Assembly: GCA_944390485.1 (NCBI GenBank) | Contig: CALXPQ010000002.1 | Location: 186,001 to 250,000 of the forward strand | From: Veillonellales bacterium | Lineage (GTDB): Bacteria; Bacillota; Negativicutes; Veillonellales; Dialisteraceae | Direction of reading: 5' to 3' | Length of the DNA stretch: 64,000 nt | Shown here: piece by piece, positions 33,019 to 42,222 of the stretch | How positions within the stretch are numbered: the stretch's first letter is position 1 | Layout of the letters: each line of letters starts with the position of its first letter | Made by a program: the position numbers and the translations under genes | Notes under the pieces: generated by a model | The model's database searches: none | Told to the model about the DNA's origin: nothing | The model's input: the letters and a program-made list of their open reading frames with translations, nothing else

Positions 33019-34431
33019 ATGGCGGAAGAACGGAAGAAGAGCCGCATCGACGACGTGGCCCGCAGCATCTACGATGTGAAGGACGCCGTCGAGTATGCGT
33101 ACAAGGCGGACGCCGGCCTCACGGAGGACGTGGTGCGGGAGATCTCGGCGCAGAAGGACGAGCCGGACTGGATGCTGGAGAAGCGTCTCGCCGCGCTCGC
33201 GCTCTACCGGAAGCTCGACATCGCGCCGTGGATGCCGGACATCTCCGAGCTGGACATGGACCACATCGACACCTACGTCCGTCCGAAGACGGACATGAAA
33301 GCCCGCTGGGAGGACCTGCCGGAGAATATCCGGGAGACCTTCGACCGGCTGGGCATCCCCGAAGCGGAGAAGAAGTCCCTCGCCGGCGTGGGCGCGCAGT
33401 ACGACTCGGAAGTGGTGTACCACAATGTGCAGGAAGAAATGGAGCGGCAGGGCGTCATCTACGTCGATTTCGAGACGGCGGTGAAGGAGTATCCTGAGCT
33501 GGTGAAGCCCTATTTCGGCCGGCTCATCACGCCGAATTATCACAAGTTCGCCGCGCTGCACTACGCGGTGTGGTCCGGCGGCTCCTTCGTGTACGTGCCG
33601 AAGGGCGTGGACGTGAAGATGCCGCTCCAGAGCTATTTCCGGCTGAACGCGCCCGGCGCGGGCCAGTTCGAGCACACGCTCATCATCGTGGAGGAAGGGG
33701 CGAAGTGCCACTTCATCGAAGGGTGCTCCGCGCCGCGGTACAACGTGGCGAATCTCCACGCCGGGGCGGTGGAGCTCTTCGTGAAGAAGGGGGCGACGCT
33801 CCGGTACTCCACCATCGAGAACTGGTCGAAGAACATGTACAACCTGAACACGAAGCGCGCCCTCGTGGAGGACGACGGCCATATGATCTGGGTGAGCGGG
33901 TCCTTCGGCTCGCACACGTCCTGCCTCTATCCGGACACGGTGCTCGCCGGGGACCGGTCGTCGTGCGAATTCACGGGCATCACCTTCGCCGGGAAGGGGC
34001 AGTTCCTTGACACGGGCTCGAAGGTGGAATGCATCGGGCGGGACACGCACCTGTCCATCCATTCGAAGTCCATCTCGAAGGGCGGCGGCGCGGCCATCTA
34101 CCGCGGAGTGGTGCACATCGGTCCGAAGGCGGCCGGCGCGAAGGGCGCCATCAGCTGCGAGTCCCTCATGCTGGACAATGAATCCCGCTCGGACACGATA
34201 CCGGATATCATCATCGAAAACGACAACATCGACCTGGGGCACGAGGCGAAGATCGGCCGCATCCCCGAGGAAGACATCTACTATCTCATGAGCCGCGGGC
34301 TCAGCGAGGAAGACGCGAAGGCCATGCTCGTGCGCGGCTTCGCGGAGCCGATCTCCAAGGCGCTCCCTCTCGAGTACGCCGTGGAGATGAACCGGCTCAT
34401 CGATCTGGAATTTGAAGGTTCGATCGGATAA
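33019..34431 (+). CDS. sufB: Fe-S cluster assembly scaffold SufB
   Basis: 470 residues, family length. Right-handed beta-helix core with the SufB patterns YVPKGVDVKMPLQSYFRLN, EGAKCHFIEGCSAPRY and GSKVECIGRDTHLSIHSKSIS. The C-terminal EEDIYYLMSRGLSEEDAKAML is shared with SufD. It is the Fe-S scaffold of the SufBC2D complex. It lies between sufC and sufD in one operon. Confidence 0.97.
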   Translation: MAEERKKSRIDDVARSIYDVKDAVEYAYKADAGLTEDVVREISAQKDEPDWMLEKRLAALALYRKLDIAPWMPDISELDMDHIDTYVRPKTDMKARWEDLPENIRETFDRLGIPEAEKKSLAGVGAQYDSEVVYHNVQEEMERQGVIYVDFETAVKEYPELVKPYFGRLITPNYHKFAALHYAVWSGGSFVYVPKGVDVKMPLQSYFRLNAPGAGQFEHTLIIVEEGAKCHFIEGCSAPRYNVANLHAGAVELFVKKGATLRYSTIENWSKNMYNLNTKRALVEDDGHMIWVSGSFGSHTSCLYPDTVLAGDRSSCEFTGITFAGKGQFLDTGSKVECIGRDTHLSIHSKSISKGGGAAIYRGVVHIGPKAAGAKGAISCESLMLDNESRSDTIPDIIIENDNIDLGHEAKIGRIPEEDIYYLMSRGLSEEDAKAMLVRGFAEPISKALPLEYAVEMNRLIDLEFEGSIG

Positions 34432-34441
34432 GGAGGGCGTC

Positions 34442-35491
34442 ATGGAATTGGAAAAAGTGAACCGGCTGCCCATGCCGACGTGGCGCTACCTGAAGACGAA
34501 CGACAGCCAGCTGCCCTTCGCCATGCCGGCGCGCCCGGCGAAGGCGGTCTGGTCGGATGCTTCGTACCTGACGGCGGGGGCGGCGCTCCCGGAGAACTTC
34601 GAAGGGGCGTCCCCCGCGTGGAAAGACGCGGCGGCGTCCGGCGAAGCGTATACCGTGCGCATCCCCGCGGACGAAAAGGTGCTCCTCCGGGCGGACATCG
34701 TCATGGACGCCGCTTCGCCGGATTACGCGGGGACGTACGTCTTCCGCGTGGAAAAAGGGGCGGAGCTGCGCCTCGTCTGGTCGTGGAAAGGCGGCGGTGA
34801 GGCCGGCGTGTGCGCGCTCGCCGCGGCGTACGAGCTGGAAGAGGGGGCCGTCCTCCACGTATCGGCGGCGGAAGAGGGCCTCTCCGGGAAGCTCCTCTGC
34901 ACGCAGCGCGCGGCGAGAGCGGCCGCCGGCGCGCGGGCGGATTTCGTCTCGGCAGACCTGGGCGGACAGACCGTCATCACCCACAGCCGGGGTTGGCTCG
35001 AAGGCAAGGGGGCCGTCATGCACGAGTACGGGCTCTATGCCGCCGGCGGCCGGCAGGTGCTGGACCTCTTCTATCACATCGACCACACGGGCGAGGAGAC
35101 GGAGAGCGACATCGAAGTGAAGGGCGCGCTCTCCGGCGAGGCGAAGAAAGTCTTCCGCAGCACCATCGATTTCAAGCGGGGCTGCTCCGGCGCGGAGGGC
35201 AGCGAAGGCGACTACGCCATCCAGCTCGACCCGCGGACGAAGAATATCTCCCTGCCGCTCCTGCTCTGCACGGAAGACAACGTATCGGGCAATCACGCGT
35301 CCAGCGCGGGGCAGATCGACCCGGGGACGGTGTATTACCTCATGAGCCGCGGCCTCACGAAGGAAGAAGCGCGGCGCATCGTGGTGGAATCGCTGATCCG
35401 GCCGCTCATCGACCGCCTGGACGAGAGCCTCCGGGAGGACGTGCTCGCCGGCGTGCGGGCGAAGCTGGACGCGGAAGGAGGAGAGCCATGA
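34442..35491 (+). CDS. sufD: Fe-S cluster assembly protein SufD
   Basis: 349 residues from ATG 34442 (AAGGAGGG). The C-terminal half is the SufBD domain: VFRSTIDFKRGCSGAEGSEG, DNVSGNHASSAGQIDPGTVY and YYLMSRGLTKEEARRIVVES. The His in GNHAS corresponds to the conserved SufD His used in cluster assembly. The N-terminal half is divergent, as is usual. It partners with SufB and SufC. Its stop overlaps the sufS start (ATGA). Confidence 0.95.
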   Translation: MELEKVNRLPMPTWRYLKTNDSQLPFAMPARPAKAVWSDASYLTAGAALPENFEGASPAWKDAAASGEAYTVRIPADEKVLLRADIVMDAASPDYAGTYVFRVEKGAELRLVWSWKGGGEAGVCALAAAYELEEGAVLHVSAAEEGLSGKLLCTQRAARAAAGARADFVSADLGGQTVITHSRGWLEGKGAVMHEYGLYAAGGRQVLDLFYHIDHTGEETESDIEVKGALSGEAKKVFRSTIDFKRGCSGAEGSEGDYAIQLDPRTKNISLPLLLCTEDNVSGNHASSAGQIDPGTVYYLMSRGLTKEEARRIVVESLIRPLIDRLDESLREDVLAGVRAKLDAEGGEP

Positions 35492-36720
35492 ATCTCGAAG
35501 CCATCCGGAATGATTTTCCCATCCTGAAGACGCAGTGCGCCGGACGGGACATCGTGTATTTCGACAACGCGGCCACCACGCAGAAGCCGCTCCCCGTGCT
35601 CGAGGCGGTCTTCGACTACAGCACGCACCGGAACGGGAATCCCCACCGCGGGGCGCATCCCTTCGCCATCGCCGCCTCCGAGGCGTACGACGGCTCGAAG
35701 GAGACCGTGCGCCGCTTCCTCCATGCGAAGAGCACCCGGGAGATCATCTACACGCGGAACACCACGGAAAGCCTCAATCTGGTGGCGCGCTCCTGGGCGG
35801 AGACCCATCTCGGGCCGGGGGACAAGATTCTCATCACCATCGCGGAGCATCACTCCGACCTTGTGACGTGGCAGCGCGCGGCCCGGAAGACGGGCGCCGT
35901 GCTGGACTATATCTACGTGGACCGGGAGACCGGCCGTTTCCTGCCGGAAGACCTCGCGAAGATCGACGACCCGGCGGTGAAGCTCCTGGCTTTCGCCGAA
36001 GTGTCGAACGTACTGGGCGTCCGCTTCGACCCGAAGCCGCTCATCGCGCGGGCCCACGCGCACGGCGCGGTGGTCGTCCTCGACGGGGCGCAGAGCGCGC
36101 CGCACCGCCCGGTGGACGTGCAGGATCTGGACTGCGACTTCTTCGCCTTCTCCGGGCACAAGATGTGCGCCCTGGGCGGCATCGGCGTGCTCTACGGCAA
36201 AGAGGCGCTCCTCGAAGACATGGAGCCATTCCTGCTGGGCGGCGACATGATCGATACCGTGGGCGAGCAGGAGACGTCCTTCGCGGAACTCCCGGCGAAA
36301 TTCGAAGCGGGCACGCAGTACGTGGAAGGGGCGGTCTCCCTCGAAGCGGCCATCCGCTATGTGGAGGCCGTCGGCTGGGACGCCATCCGTTCGCAGGAAG
36401 AAAAGCTGGTGCGCCGCACGCTGGAAGGGCTGCGGCAGATCCCGCACATCCGCCTCATCGGGCCGTCCGACCCGGCGGAAAAGGAAGGGCTCGTGGCGTT
36501 CAACGTGGATGATGTGCATCCCCATGACGTGGCGCAGATCCTCTCCGCGGAGGGTATCTGCATCCGCACAGGCCACCACTGCGCGGAGCCGCTCCACCGC
36601 TACCTCGGCGTGGGCGCGAGCTGCCGGGCGAGTTTCTATTTCTACAATACAGAAGAGGAAGTGGACTACTTCCTCGAAAAGCTGAAGGGCGTCCGCCCGA
36701 TGATGGGGTATGATGACTGA
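35488..36720 (+). CDS. sufS: Cysteine desulfurase SufS
   Basis: 410 residues from ATG 35488 (GGAAGGAGGAG). A PLP-dependent group II desulfurase that provides sulfur as a persulfide. The Schiff-base Lys is Lys225 in FSGHKMCALGG, and the catalytic Cys is Cys365 in RTGHHCAEPLH. FDNAATTQKP, AEHHSDLVTWQ and LDGAQSAPH are further motifs. It overlaps sufD by four bases and the sufU start by one base, so the two sulfur-transfer partners are tightly coupled. Confidence 0.97.
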   Translation: MNLEAIRNDFPILKTQCAGRDIVYFDNAATTQKPLPVLEAVFDYSTHRNGNPHRGAHPFAIAASEAYDGSKETVRRFLHAKSTREIIYTRNTTESLNLVARSWAETHLGPGDKILITIAEHHSDLVTWQRAARKTGAVLDYIYVDRETGRFLPEDLAKIDDPAVKLLAFAEVSNVLGVRFDPKPLIARAHAHGAVVVLDGAQSAPHRPVDVQDLDCDFFAFSGHKMCALGGIGVLYGKEALLEDMEPFLLGGDMIDTVGEQETSFAELPAKFEAGTQYVEGAVSLEAAIRYVEAVGWDAIRSQEEKLVRRTLEGLRQIPHIRLIGPSDPAEKEGLVAFNVDDVHPHDVAQILSAEGICIRTGHHCAEPLHRYLGVGASCRASFYFYNTEEEVDYFLEKLKGVRPMMGYDD

Positions 36721-37172
36721 TGGAACTGCAGCAGCTGTACACGGACCTGATCCTCGAGTACAACCGGGACAGGACGAATAAACGGAAAATCGAGAACCCG
36801 ACCCTGTCGGAGCACGGCCACAACGCGAGCTGCGGCGACGACATCACGCTGGAGGTGAAGATGGACGGCGACGTCATCGCGGACATCGCCTACACGGGCA
36901 GCGGGTGCGCCATCAGCCAGGCTTCCACGGCGATGATGGCGGAGCTCCTGAAAGGGCGGACCGTGGACGAGGCGCTCCGGCTGGTGCACCTCTTCCTCGA
37001 CATGATCCGCGGCAAGGCGACCGACGAGGCGCAGCTCGAAGAGCTCGAAGCGGCGGTGTCCCTGAAAGACATCTCCCAGCTCCCGGTGCGCGTGAAGTGC
37101 GCCGTCCTCGGCTGGCACACGCTGGAGATCATGCTGGACAAGCTCGAAGCGATGAAAGCGGAAAAAAAATAA
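36720..37172 (+). CDS. sufU: SufU, Zn-dependent sulfur transfer partner of SufS
   Basis: 150 residues. Ligands of the SufU Zn site are present: Cys38 and Asp40 (NASCGDD), Cys63 (GSGCAISQAS) and Cys127 (VKCAVLGWHT). The insertion that separates SufU from IscU is in place (region ~90-115). It accepts sulfur from SufS and passes it to the SufBCD scaffold. ATG 36720 shares its A with the sufS TGA. Last gene of the operon; no sufA is present. Confidence 0.96.
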   Translation: MELQQLYTDLILEYNRDRTNKRKIENPTLSEHGHNASCGDDITLEVKMDGDVIADIAYTGSGCAISQASTAMMAELLKGRTVDEALRLVHLFLDMIRGKATDEAQLEELEAAVSLKDISQLPVRVKCAVLGWHTLEIMLDKLEAMKAEKK

Positions 37173-37177
37173 TACAG

Positions 37178-37202
37178 ACAGTCCCGGAAGGGGCTGTTTT
37201 TT
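37178..37202 (+). terminator. Intrinsic terminator after sufU
   Basis: ACAGTCCC/GGGGCTGT (one T-G pair), loop GGAA, six Ts. Confidence 0.88.
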
Positions 37203-37283
37203 CGTGCGCGGAAACGCCGCTCTGGCGGGGCCCGCGCTTTTGCGGTATCGTATAAGGAAACGGAAACAGAGGAGGGATGACAG

Positions 37284-38738
37284 ATGGAAATTCATGCGCC
37301 GTGCGGCCGGATGGAGGGCCTGGACCGGGGCGGCTTCGTGCAGTGTCTCGGCATTCCCTATGCGAAGCCGCCCGTGGGACCACTGCGCGTCCGCCCGCCG
37401 GAGCCGGCCGCCCCGTGGGAGGGCGTACGGGACTGCCGGCGGCCGGGCCATGCCGCGCCGCAGACCGCCGTGCCCGGTCTCTCGCATCTCACGAAGAACG
37501 AGACCATGGACGAGGACTGCCTGTACCTCAATGTGACGGCGCCGAAGGGGGCCCGCCGCGCGCCGGTCCTCTTCTGGATCCACGGCGGCGCGTTCCAGAA
37601 AGGCTCGGGCCTGCTCGGCATCCGGCCGGAAACGTTCGCCCGGGAGGGGATCGTCGTGGTGAGCGCGAATTACCGGCTGGGCGCGCTGGGCTTCCTCGAC
37701 GTGTCCGGCCGGCTCGGGGAGGCGTACCGACAGTCCGGGAACAGCGGCCTCCTCGATCTCGCGGCGGCGCTCCGGTGGACGCGGGACAACATCGAAGCCT
37801 TCGGCGGCGACCCGGAGAACGTCACGATCATGGGACAGAGCGCCGGGGCGAAGCTCTGCGGGGCGCTCCTGCTCGCGCCGGCGGCGAAAGGACTCTTCCG
37901 CCGGGCCGTGCTGTCCAGCGGCGGCGTGCAGTGCATCCGGGATCAGCATACGGCCCGGCGCGCGGCGGAGGCGTTCTTTGCGGAAGCGGGCCTTGCGGCG
38001 GGCCGGGAAGAAGAGCTGCTCACCATGCCCTGGCAGGCCGTCCTCCGGGCGCAGGCGCCGCTCTTCGCGGGGCTGAATCTCCATGCCGTGGGGCCGGTCT
38101 TCGACGGCGTGACCTTCGACGGGGACGACGCGCTCTCCATGCTCCGCCGGGGTGCAGCGCGGGACACGGCGGTGCTCCTCGGCACGAATCGAGACGAGAT
38201 GGAGCTCTACTGGCAGGTGTACGGCGTGCACGGCCTGGACCGCGTCCTCGCGGAGCGACTCTTCGGGAACCGCGCGCCCCTCGTGATGGAAGCGTACGGG
38301 AAGATTCCTCATGATGCGGAGTTCCACCGGCATTTCATCCGGTTCTTCACAGAGTACGTGTACCGCGCGCCGGCGGTGCGCATGGCGGAGGCCTCGGCGG
38401 AAGGCGGGCAGACCGCGTACCTGTACCGCCTCGACTGGGACCGGCAGGCGTTCCGGGCGTGCCACGCCTCGGAGACGCAATTCCTCATGGGCATGGGCCT
38501 CGTCATCCGGGATATGGACCGCTCGCCTGCGCACGAACGGCTCGCGCGGCAGATGCGGGGGGCGTTCCTCTCTTTCATCCGGGCCGGCCGTCCGGAAATG
38601 GAGGACCTGCCTCCGTGGCCGCGCTTCTCGCTCCCTGACCGGGCGATGATGGTCTTCGACGCGCCGTGCCATACAGAGCGCGCGCCGGAAGCCGGCACCG
38701 ATCCCCGCATGCCCTTCCAGATCTTCGCGCTGGACTGA
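37284..38738 (+). CDS. Type-B carboxylesterase / para-nitrobenzyl esterase-like
   Basis: 484 residues, alpha/beta-hydrolase of the carboxylesterase type-B family. GIPYAKPPVGPLR and EDCLYLNV are N-terminal signatures. The oxyanion-hole HGGAF, the nucleophile elbow GQSAG, an acid in NRDEMEL and a candidate catalytic His in ACHASETQFLMG are visible. No signal peptide, so probably cytoplasmic. The substrate is unknown; it cleaves esters. SD GAGGAGGG. Not obviously linked to the suf operon before it, which ends in a terminator. Confidence 0.92.
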   Translation: MEIHAPCGRMEGLDRGGFVQCLGIPYAKPPVGPLRVRPPEPAAPWEGVRDCRRPGHAAPQTAVPGLSHLTKNETMDEDCLYLNVTAPKGARRAPVLFWIHGGAFQKGSGLLGIRPETFAREGIVVVSANYRLGALGFLDVSGRLGEAYRQSGNSGLLDLAAALRWTRDNIEAFGGDPENVTIMGQSAGAKLCGALLLAPAAKGLFRRAVLSSGGVQCIRDQHTARRAAEAFFAEAGLAAGREEELLTMPWQAVLRAQAPLFAGLNLHAVGPVFDGVTFDGDDALSMLRRGAARDTAVLLGTNRDEMELYWQVYGVHGLDRVLAERLFGNRAPLVMEAYGKIPHDAEFHRHFIRFFTEYVYRAPAVRMAEASAEGGQTAYLYRLDWDRQAFRACHASETQFLMGMGLVIRDMDRSPAHERLARQMRGAFLSFIRAGRPEMEDLPPWPRFSLPDRAMMVFDAPCHTERAPEAGTDPRMPFQIFALD

Positions 38739-38778
38739 AAACGGACCGCATCCGGACAGGCGGGCGCGGTGTTCTTTT

Positions 38779-38787
38779 TGTTATAAT
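38779..38787 (+). promoter_or_regulatory. Extended -10 promoter of the DUF6125 gene
   Basis: TGT-TATAAT, about 32 bases before the start, with no -35. A possible weak terminator hairpin of the esterase gene (38742-38780) overlaps it. Confidence 0.55.
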
Positions 38788-38818
38788 GAAAGAAACACAG
38801 CAGAAGGGAGCGATGCGT

Positions 38819-39352
38819 ATGACACCGCAGGAGGAACGGCTCATGGCGCTGCCGAAGGAGCGGCTCGTGGAGCTGCTCGGCATCTATGCGAAGGACTGGC
38901 TCGCCATGGACGGCGTGTGGTTCCAGTCGGTGGAGAAGGAGTACGGCATGGACGCAGCCATGCGCCACGACATCGCCATCTGGGAGCGGTTCACCGTCAT
39001 CGAGGCGCAGAAAATCAGAAAGTTCCTCGGCCTCCCGGAGCGGCCGGGGCTCGAAGGACTGGCGGAGGCGCTCCGGTGGCGGCTGTACGCGAATATCAAT
39101 GCGGACGAGATCCGCTGGGATGGCGGCGCGCTCATCTACCGGACGCTGGCTTGCCGCGTGCAGCATGCGCGCGAGGCGAAAGGCATGCTGCTCCATCCGT
39201 GCAAAGCGGTGGGCCTCGTGGAATACGGCGGTTTCGCCCGCGCCATCGACCCGCGCATCCGCTGCGAGTGCCTGTCGTGCTACCCGGACATCACCGATAC
39301 GGCCTGCCACTGCGCGTGGCGCTTCACGCTGGAGGAGGACGGCGGGCTATGA
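38819..39352 (+). CDS. DUF6125 family protein
   Basis: 177 residues from ATG 38819 (AAGGGAG, spacing 8; upstream ATGs at 38786 and 38813 are too close to or before the SD). LPKERLVELLGIYAKDWLAM and DGVWFQSVEKEYGMDAAM, with DIAIWERFTVIEAQKI, match DUF6125, a family with an all-helical start and a Cys-rich end. Here the end has RCECLSCYPD and TACHCAWRF, six Cys that could bind a metal or cluster (inference). Related to L-2-amino-thiazoline-4-carboxylate hydrolase-like proteins. Function unproven. Confidence 0.7.
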   Translation: MTPQEERLMALPKERLVELLGIYAKDWLAMDGVWFQSVEKEYGMDAAMRHDIAIWERFTVIEAQKIRKFLGLPERPGLEGLAEALRWRLYANINADEIRWDGGALIYRTLACRVQHAREAKGMLLHPCKAVGLVEYGGFARAIDPRIRCECLSCYPDITDTACHCAWRFTLEEDGGL

Positions 39353-39421
39353 GTTTGCCGGCGGAAGGCTTTCTTTTATGCGAAATACGGTCATTCCTTT
39401 TATGAATCGGTAAAGATGGAT

Positions 39422-39427
39422 TATAAT
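39422..39427 (+). promoter_or_regulatory. -10 element upstream of the small unknown gene at 39514
   Basis: TATAAT with a weak -35 TTTATG (39399-39404) at 17 bp. The 160-base gap 39353-39513 otherwise shows nothing recognisable. Confidence 0.4.
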
Positions 39428-39513
39428 AGGAAAAGTAATGTTATGCGGATAGACCCGGCTTTCCTGCGGCGCGCGCTGCGGGGACGGGTGTATCGGAAGA
39501 CTGAGGTGAGGGA

Positions 39514-39795
39514 ATGGACCGGTACAGGGAAGTGAGCATCCGGAAAGAGGTCCTGCTGGAAGGCTATGCGGGCGTTCTGGTGCGGTTCCTCGATTATTTC
39601 GAGCGGGAGCACATCGACCCGGAGACTGCGGTGGGCGATTCCAATGTCTTTCTGTTCCTCCAGGCCGTGGAAATCTGCCGGAGCGTGGTGAATATGGATT
39701 CAATCGAGGAGGTCCTCGAGGCGGAGGGGCAGTTCAAGATGCTCCGCCGCGTGGCGAACCGGCTGAACGGCTATCCGGTGGACGCGCCCGTGTGA
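39514..39795 (+). CDS. Small protein of unknown function
   Basis: 93 residues, start ATG 39514 after a GAGGTGAGGG SD. Soluble, probably helical and acidic (VRFLDYFEREHIDPETAVGD, SIEEVLEAEGQFKMLRRV). No motif I recognise. It has its own -10 element and a strong terminator, so it looks like a real single-gene unit rather than a chance frame. Function unknown. Confidence 0.65.
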   Translation: MDRYREVSIRKEVLLEGYAGVLVRFLDYFEREHIDPETAVGDSNVFLFLQAVEICRSVVNMDSIEEVLEAEGQFKMLRRVANRLNGYPVDAPV

Positions 39796-39804
39796 AAACA
39801 TGAC

Positions 39805-39838
39805 AAAAGCCGCATCCCGAGAAGGGGTGCGGCTTTTT
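39805..39838. terminator. Bidirectional terminator, small unknown gene / abg operon
   Basis: Arms AAAAGCCGCATCCC and GGGGTGCGGCTTTT (39805-39818 / 39824-39837) with a GAGAA loop. Confidence 0.9.
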
Positions 39839-39847
39839 GCGTGCCTT

Positions 39848-41023
39848 TTATTTTGCATTGAGGAAATCGAGGGCGAACCGGGCGTAGATGGCGGCGCCGA
39901 GCGGCAGGACGTCTTCGTCCACGTCGAAGGTGTCCGCGTGGTGCGGCGAGGCGGCGCCCTTCGCTTCGTTGCGGCAGCCGAGGAAGCCGTACAGGCCGGG
40001 GGCGGCGTCCATGTAGACGGAGAAGTCTTCCGCGCCCATCTGCCGCTCCATGGGGACGAGAGCGCCCGGGCCGAGGATGTCCTCCGCGGCGCGGCGGGCG
40101 ATCTCGTTCAGGTCCCGGTGCTCGTTGATGAGCGGGGCGGGGCCGAAGAAATAGGTGCATTCGGCGGTGCAGCCGTACGCTTCGGCCGCGGCCTCCGCGG
40201 TGCGCCGGATGAGGTCCGGGATGGTCTTCCGGAAGGCTTTGTCGAAGGCGCGGGTGGTGCCGATGAGCTCCGCTTCGGCGGCGACGATGTTGTCCCGGGT
40301 GCCGCCGTTCATGACGCCCGTGGTGAGGACGAAGGTGTTCTGCGGGTCGTTCACGCGGGACACGAGAGTCTGCAGGGCCATCACGACGGCCGCGGCAGCG
40401 AGGACGGCGTCATGCCCCTGATGGGGGGCGCTGCCGTGGGCGGCCTGCCCGTGGATGCGGATGGTGAAGCGGTCGCTCGAGGCCATGCGCGGGCCGTCTT
40501 CCAGATTGTAGGTGCCCGCTGGGAGGAGGGACCACACGTGCTGGCCGTAGATGGCGTCCACGCCGGCGAGGCACCCTTTCTCCACGTAGTGCCGGGATTC
40601 GGTGCCGATCTCTTCGGCCATCTGGAAGAGGAATTTCACCGTGCCGGCGATCTCGTCCCGGTGGGCGGCAAGGAGCTTCGCCGCGCCGAGGAGCATGGCC
40701 GTGTGGCAGTCGTGGCCGCAGGCGTGCATCACGCCGGGATTCTGCGACGCGTAGGGCTTCGAGGTATCCGCCTCCTGGATGGGCAGGGCGTCGATGTCCG
40801 CGCGGAGCATGACGGTCTTTCCCGGCCGCGCGCCCCGGAGGGTGCCCACGCAGCCCGTGATGTCCGGGAAGGTCTCCGCCTCCACGCCGGCGGCGCGGAG
40901 CTCTTCGGCGATGCGGGCGGTGGTCCGGACTTCTTCGCCGCCCAGTTCGGGATGGGCGTGGAACCAGCGGCGCAGGCCGATGATGTAGTCTTTTTCCTGA
41001 AGGGCGAGTGCTTTCGTATCCAT
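39848..41023 (-). CDS. M20D family amidohydrolase, second of a pair
   Basis: 391 residues from the minus-strand ATG at 41023 (AAAGGAGG). Metallo-amidohydrolase of the hippurate / IAA-amino-acid / AbgB group: RRWFHAHPELGGEE, RADIDALPIQEAD, MHACGHDCHTAMLLGAAK with the metal-binding Cys and His, FQMAEE with the catalytic Glu, and GQHVW. The dimerisation domain is at ~180-300. It hydrolyses N-acyl amino acids or aminobenzoyl-glutamate. Its ATG shares one base with the stop of the upstream paralogue. With AbgT upstream, an AbgAB-like heteromer is plausible. Confidence 0.93.
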   Translation of the reverse strand: MDTKALALQEKDYIIGLRRWFHAHPELGGEEVRTTARIAEELRAAGVEAETFPDITGCVGTLRGARPGKTVMLRADIDALPIQEADTSKPYASQNPGVMHACGHDCHTAMLLGAAKLLAAHRDEIAGTVKFLFQMAEEIGTESRHYVEKGCLAGVDAIYGQHVWSLLPAGTYNLEDGPRMASSDRFTIRIHGQAAHGSAPHQGHDAVLAAAAVVMALQTLVSRVNDPQNTFVLTTGVMNGGTRDNIVAAEAELIGTTRAFDKAFRKTIPDLIRRTAEAAAEAYGCTAECTYFFGPAPLINEHRDLNEIARRAAEDILGPGALVPMERQMGAEDFSVYMDAAPGLYGFLGCRNEAKGAASPHHADTFDVDEDVLPLGAAIYARFALDFLNAK

Positions 41024-42204
41024 CAGAGGCCTCCTTTCCCTGCGAGGACATCCAGCGCGAACTGCGCGTGGAGCGCCGCGCCGTGCCAGAGGACGCTGTC
41101 GTCCGGGCAGAAATGATCGGAATGGAGCGGCCAGGTCATGCCGGACGCTTCGTCCCGCGCGCCCACCTTGGCGAAGACCGCGGGAATCTTTTCCATGAGG
41201 AGAGAGAAATCTTCCGACGCCATGGAGCGGGGCTCTTCGGCGAGGATGCCTTCTCCGAAGAGGGAGACGGCCGCTTCGCGGGCGGCGTCCGTGAGGGCGT
41301 CGTGGTCGTTCGACGTGACGGGCTCGAAGGAGATGACGTCGAGCTCTGCGGTGCAGCCGAGGGCTTTCGCCGTGTTCTCCGCGATCTCCCGGAAGAGCTC
41401 CGGCGCGCGCCGGGCCATGTCGCGGTCGAAGGAGCGGATGGTCCCTTCCATGGTGACTTCTCCGCAGATGATGTTGAACTGCTTCCCTCCGCGGACGGTG
41501 CCGATGGTCATGACGAGCGGGTGGAGGGGATTGTTCCGGCGGGAGACGAGCGTCTGGAGATTGAGCAGGATGGAGCTCGCCGCGACGATGGCGTCCTGCC
41601 CGAGGTGGGGCGTGGAGCCGTGGGCGGAGACGCCACGCACGATGCACCGGAAGTCGGTGCACGACGCCATGAGCGGGCCGCGGGTGACGGCGATGGTCCC
41701 TTTCGGGATGTCGGCGGACATGTGGATGCCGAAGGCGGCGTCCACGCCGGCGAAGCAGTCGTGGTCGAGGTAGTACTGCATGCCGTGGCCGGATTCCTCG
41801 GCGGACTGGAAGAGGAGCTTCACCGTGCCGGGGAGCGCGCGGCGGCGGGCGGCGAGGAGCTTCGCCGCGCCGAGGAGCATGGCAGTGTGGCAGTCGTGGC
41901 CGCAGGCGTGCATCACGCCCGGACGCTCGCTGGCAAAGTCCGCGCCCGTCTCTTCCCGGAGGGGGAGCGCGTCGATGTCCGCCCGGAGGAGGACCGTGCG
42001 GCCTGCGGGATCGCCGGCGAGCGTGGCGATGAGGCCGTAGTAATCGGGGAAGGTCTCGATCGTGTAGCCGAGGGGCGCGAGCTCTTCGGCGATGCGGCGG
42101 GTGGTCTCCTCCTCGTGGAAGGAGAGCTCGCCGAAGCGGTGGAAATGGCGGCGCATCTCCCGGATGTACGGGGAGAGCTGTTCCGCTTCGTCTCGTAAAG
42201 TCAT
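41023..42204 (-). CDS. M20D family amidohydrolase, first of a pair
   Basis: 393 residues, paralogous to the following gene: MRRHFHRFGELSFHEEET, RADIDALPLREETGADF, MHACGHDCHTAMLLGAAK, FQSAEES and GIHMSADIPKG. It uses the same two-metal amidohydrolase chemistry. In the neighbour the second segment reads HAHPE, while here it is HRFGE, so the paralogues may be specialised. It sits 54 bases after abgT, from which it is separated by a terminator-like hairpin. Confidence 0.93.
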   Translation of the reverse strand: MTLRDEAEQLSPYIREMRRHFHRFGELSFHEEETTRRIAEELAPLGYTIETFPDYYGLIATLAGDPAGRTVLLRADIDALPLREETGADFASERPGVMHACGHDCHTAMLLGAAKLLAARRRALPGTVKLLFQSAEESGHGMQYYLDHDCFAGVDAAFGIHMSADIPKGTIAVTRGPLMASCTDFRCIVRGVSAHGSTPHLGQDAIVAASSILLNLQTLVSRRNNPLHPLVMTIGTVRGGKQFNIICGEVTMEGTIRSFDRDMARRAPELFREIAENTAKALGCTAELDVISFEPVTSNDHDALTDAAREAAVSLFGEGILAEEPRSMASEDFSLLMEKIPAVFAKVGARDEASGMTWPLHSDHFCPDDSVLWHGAALHAQFALDVLAGKGGL

Positions 42205-42222
42205 GGGGACTCCTTTCTCATG

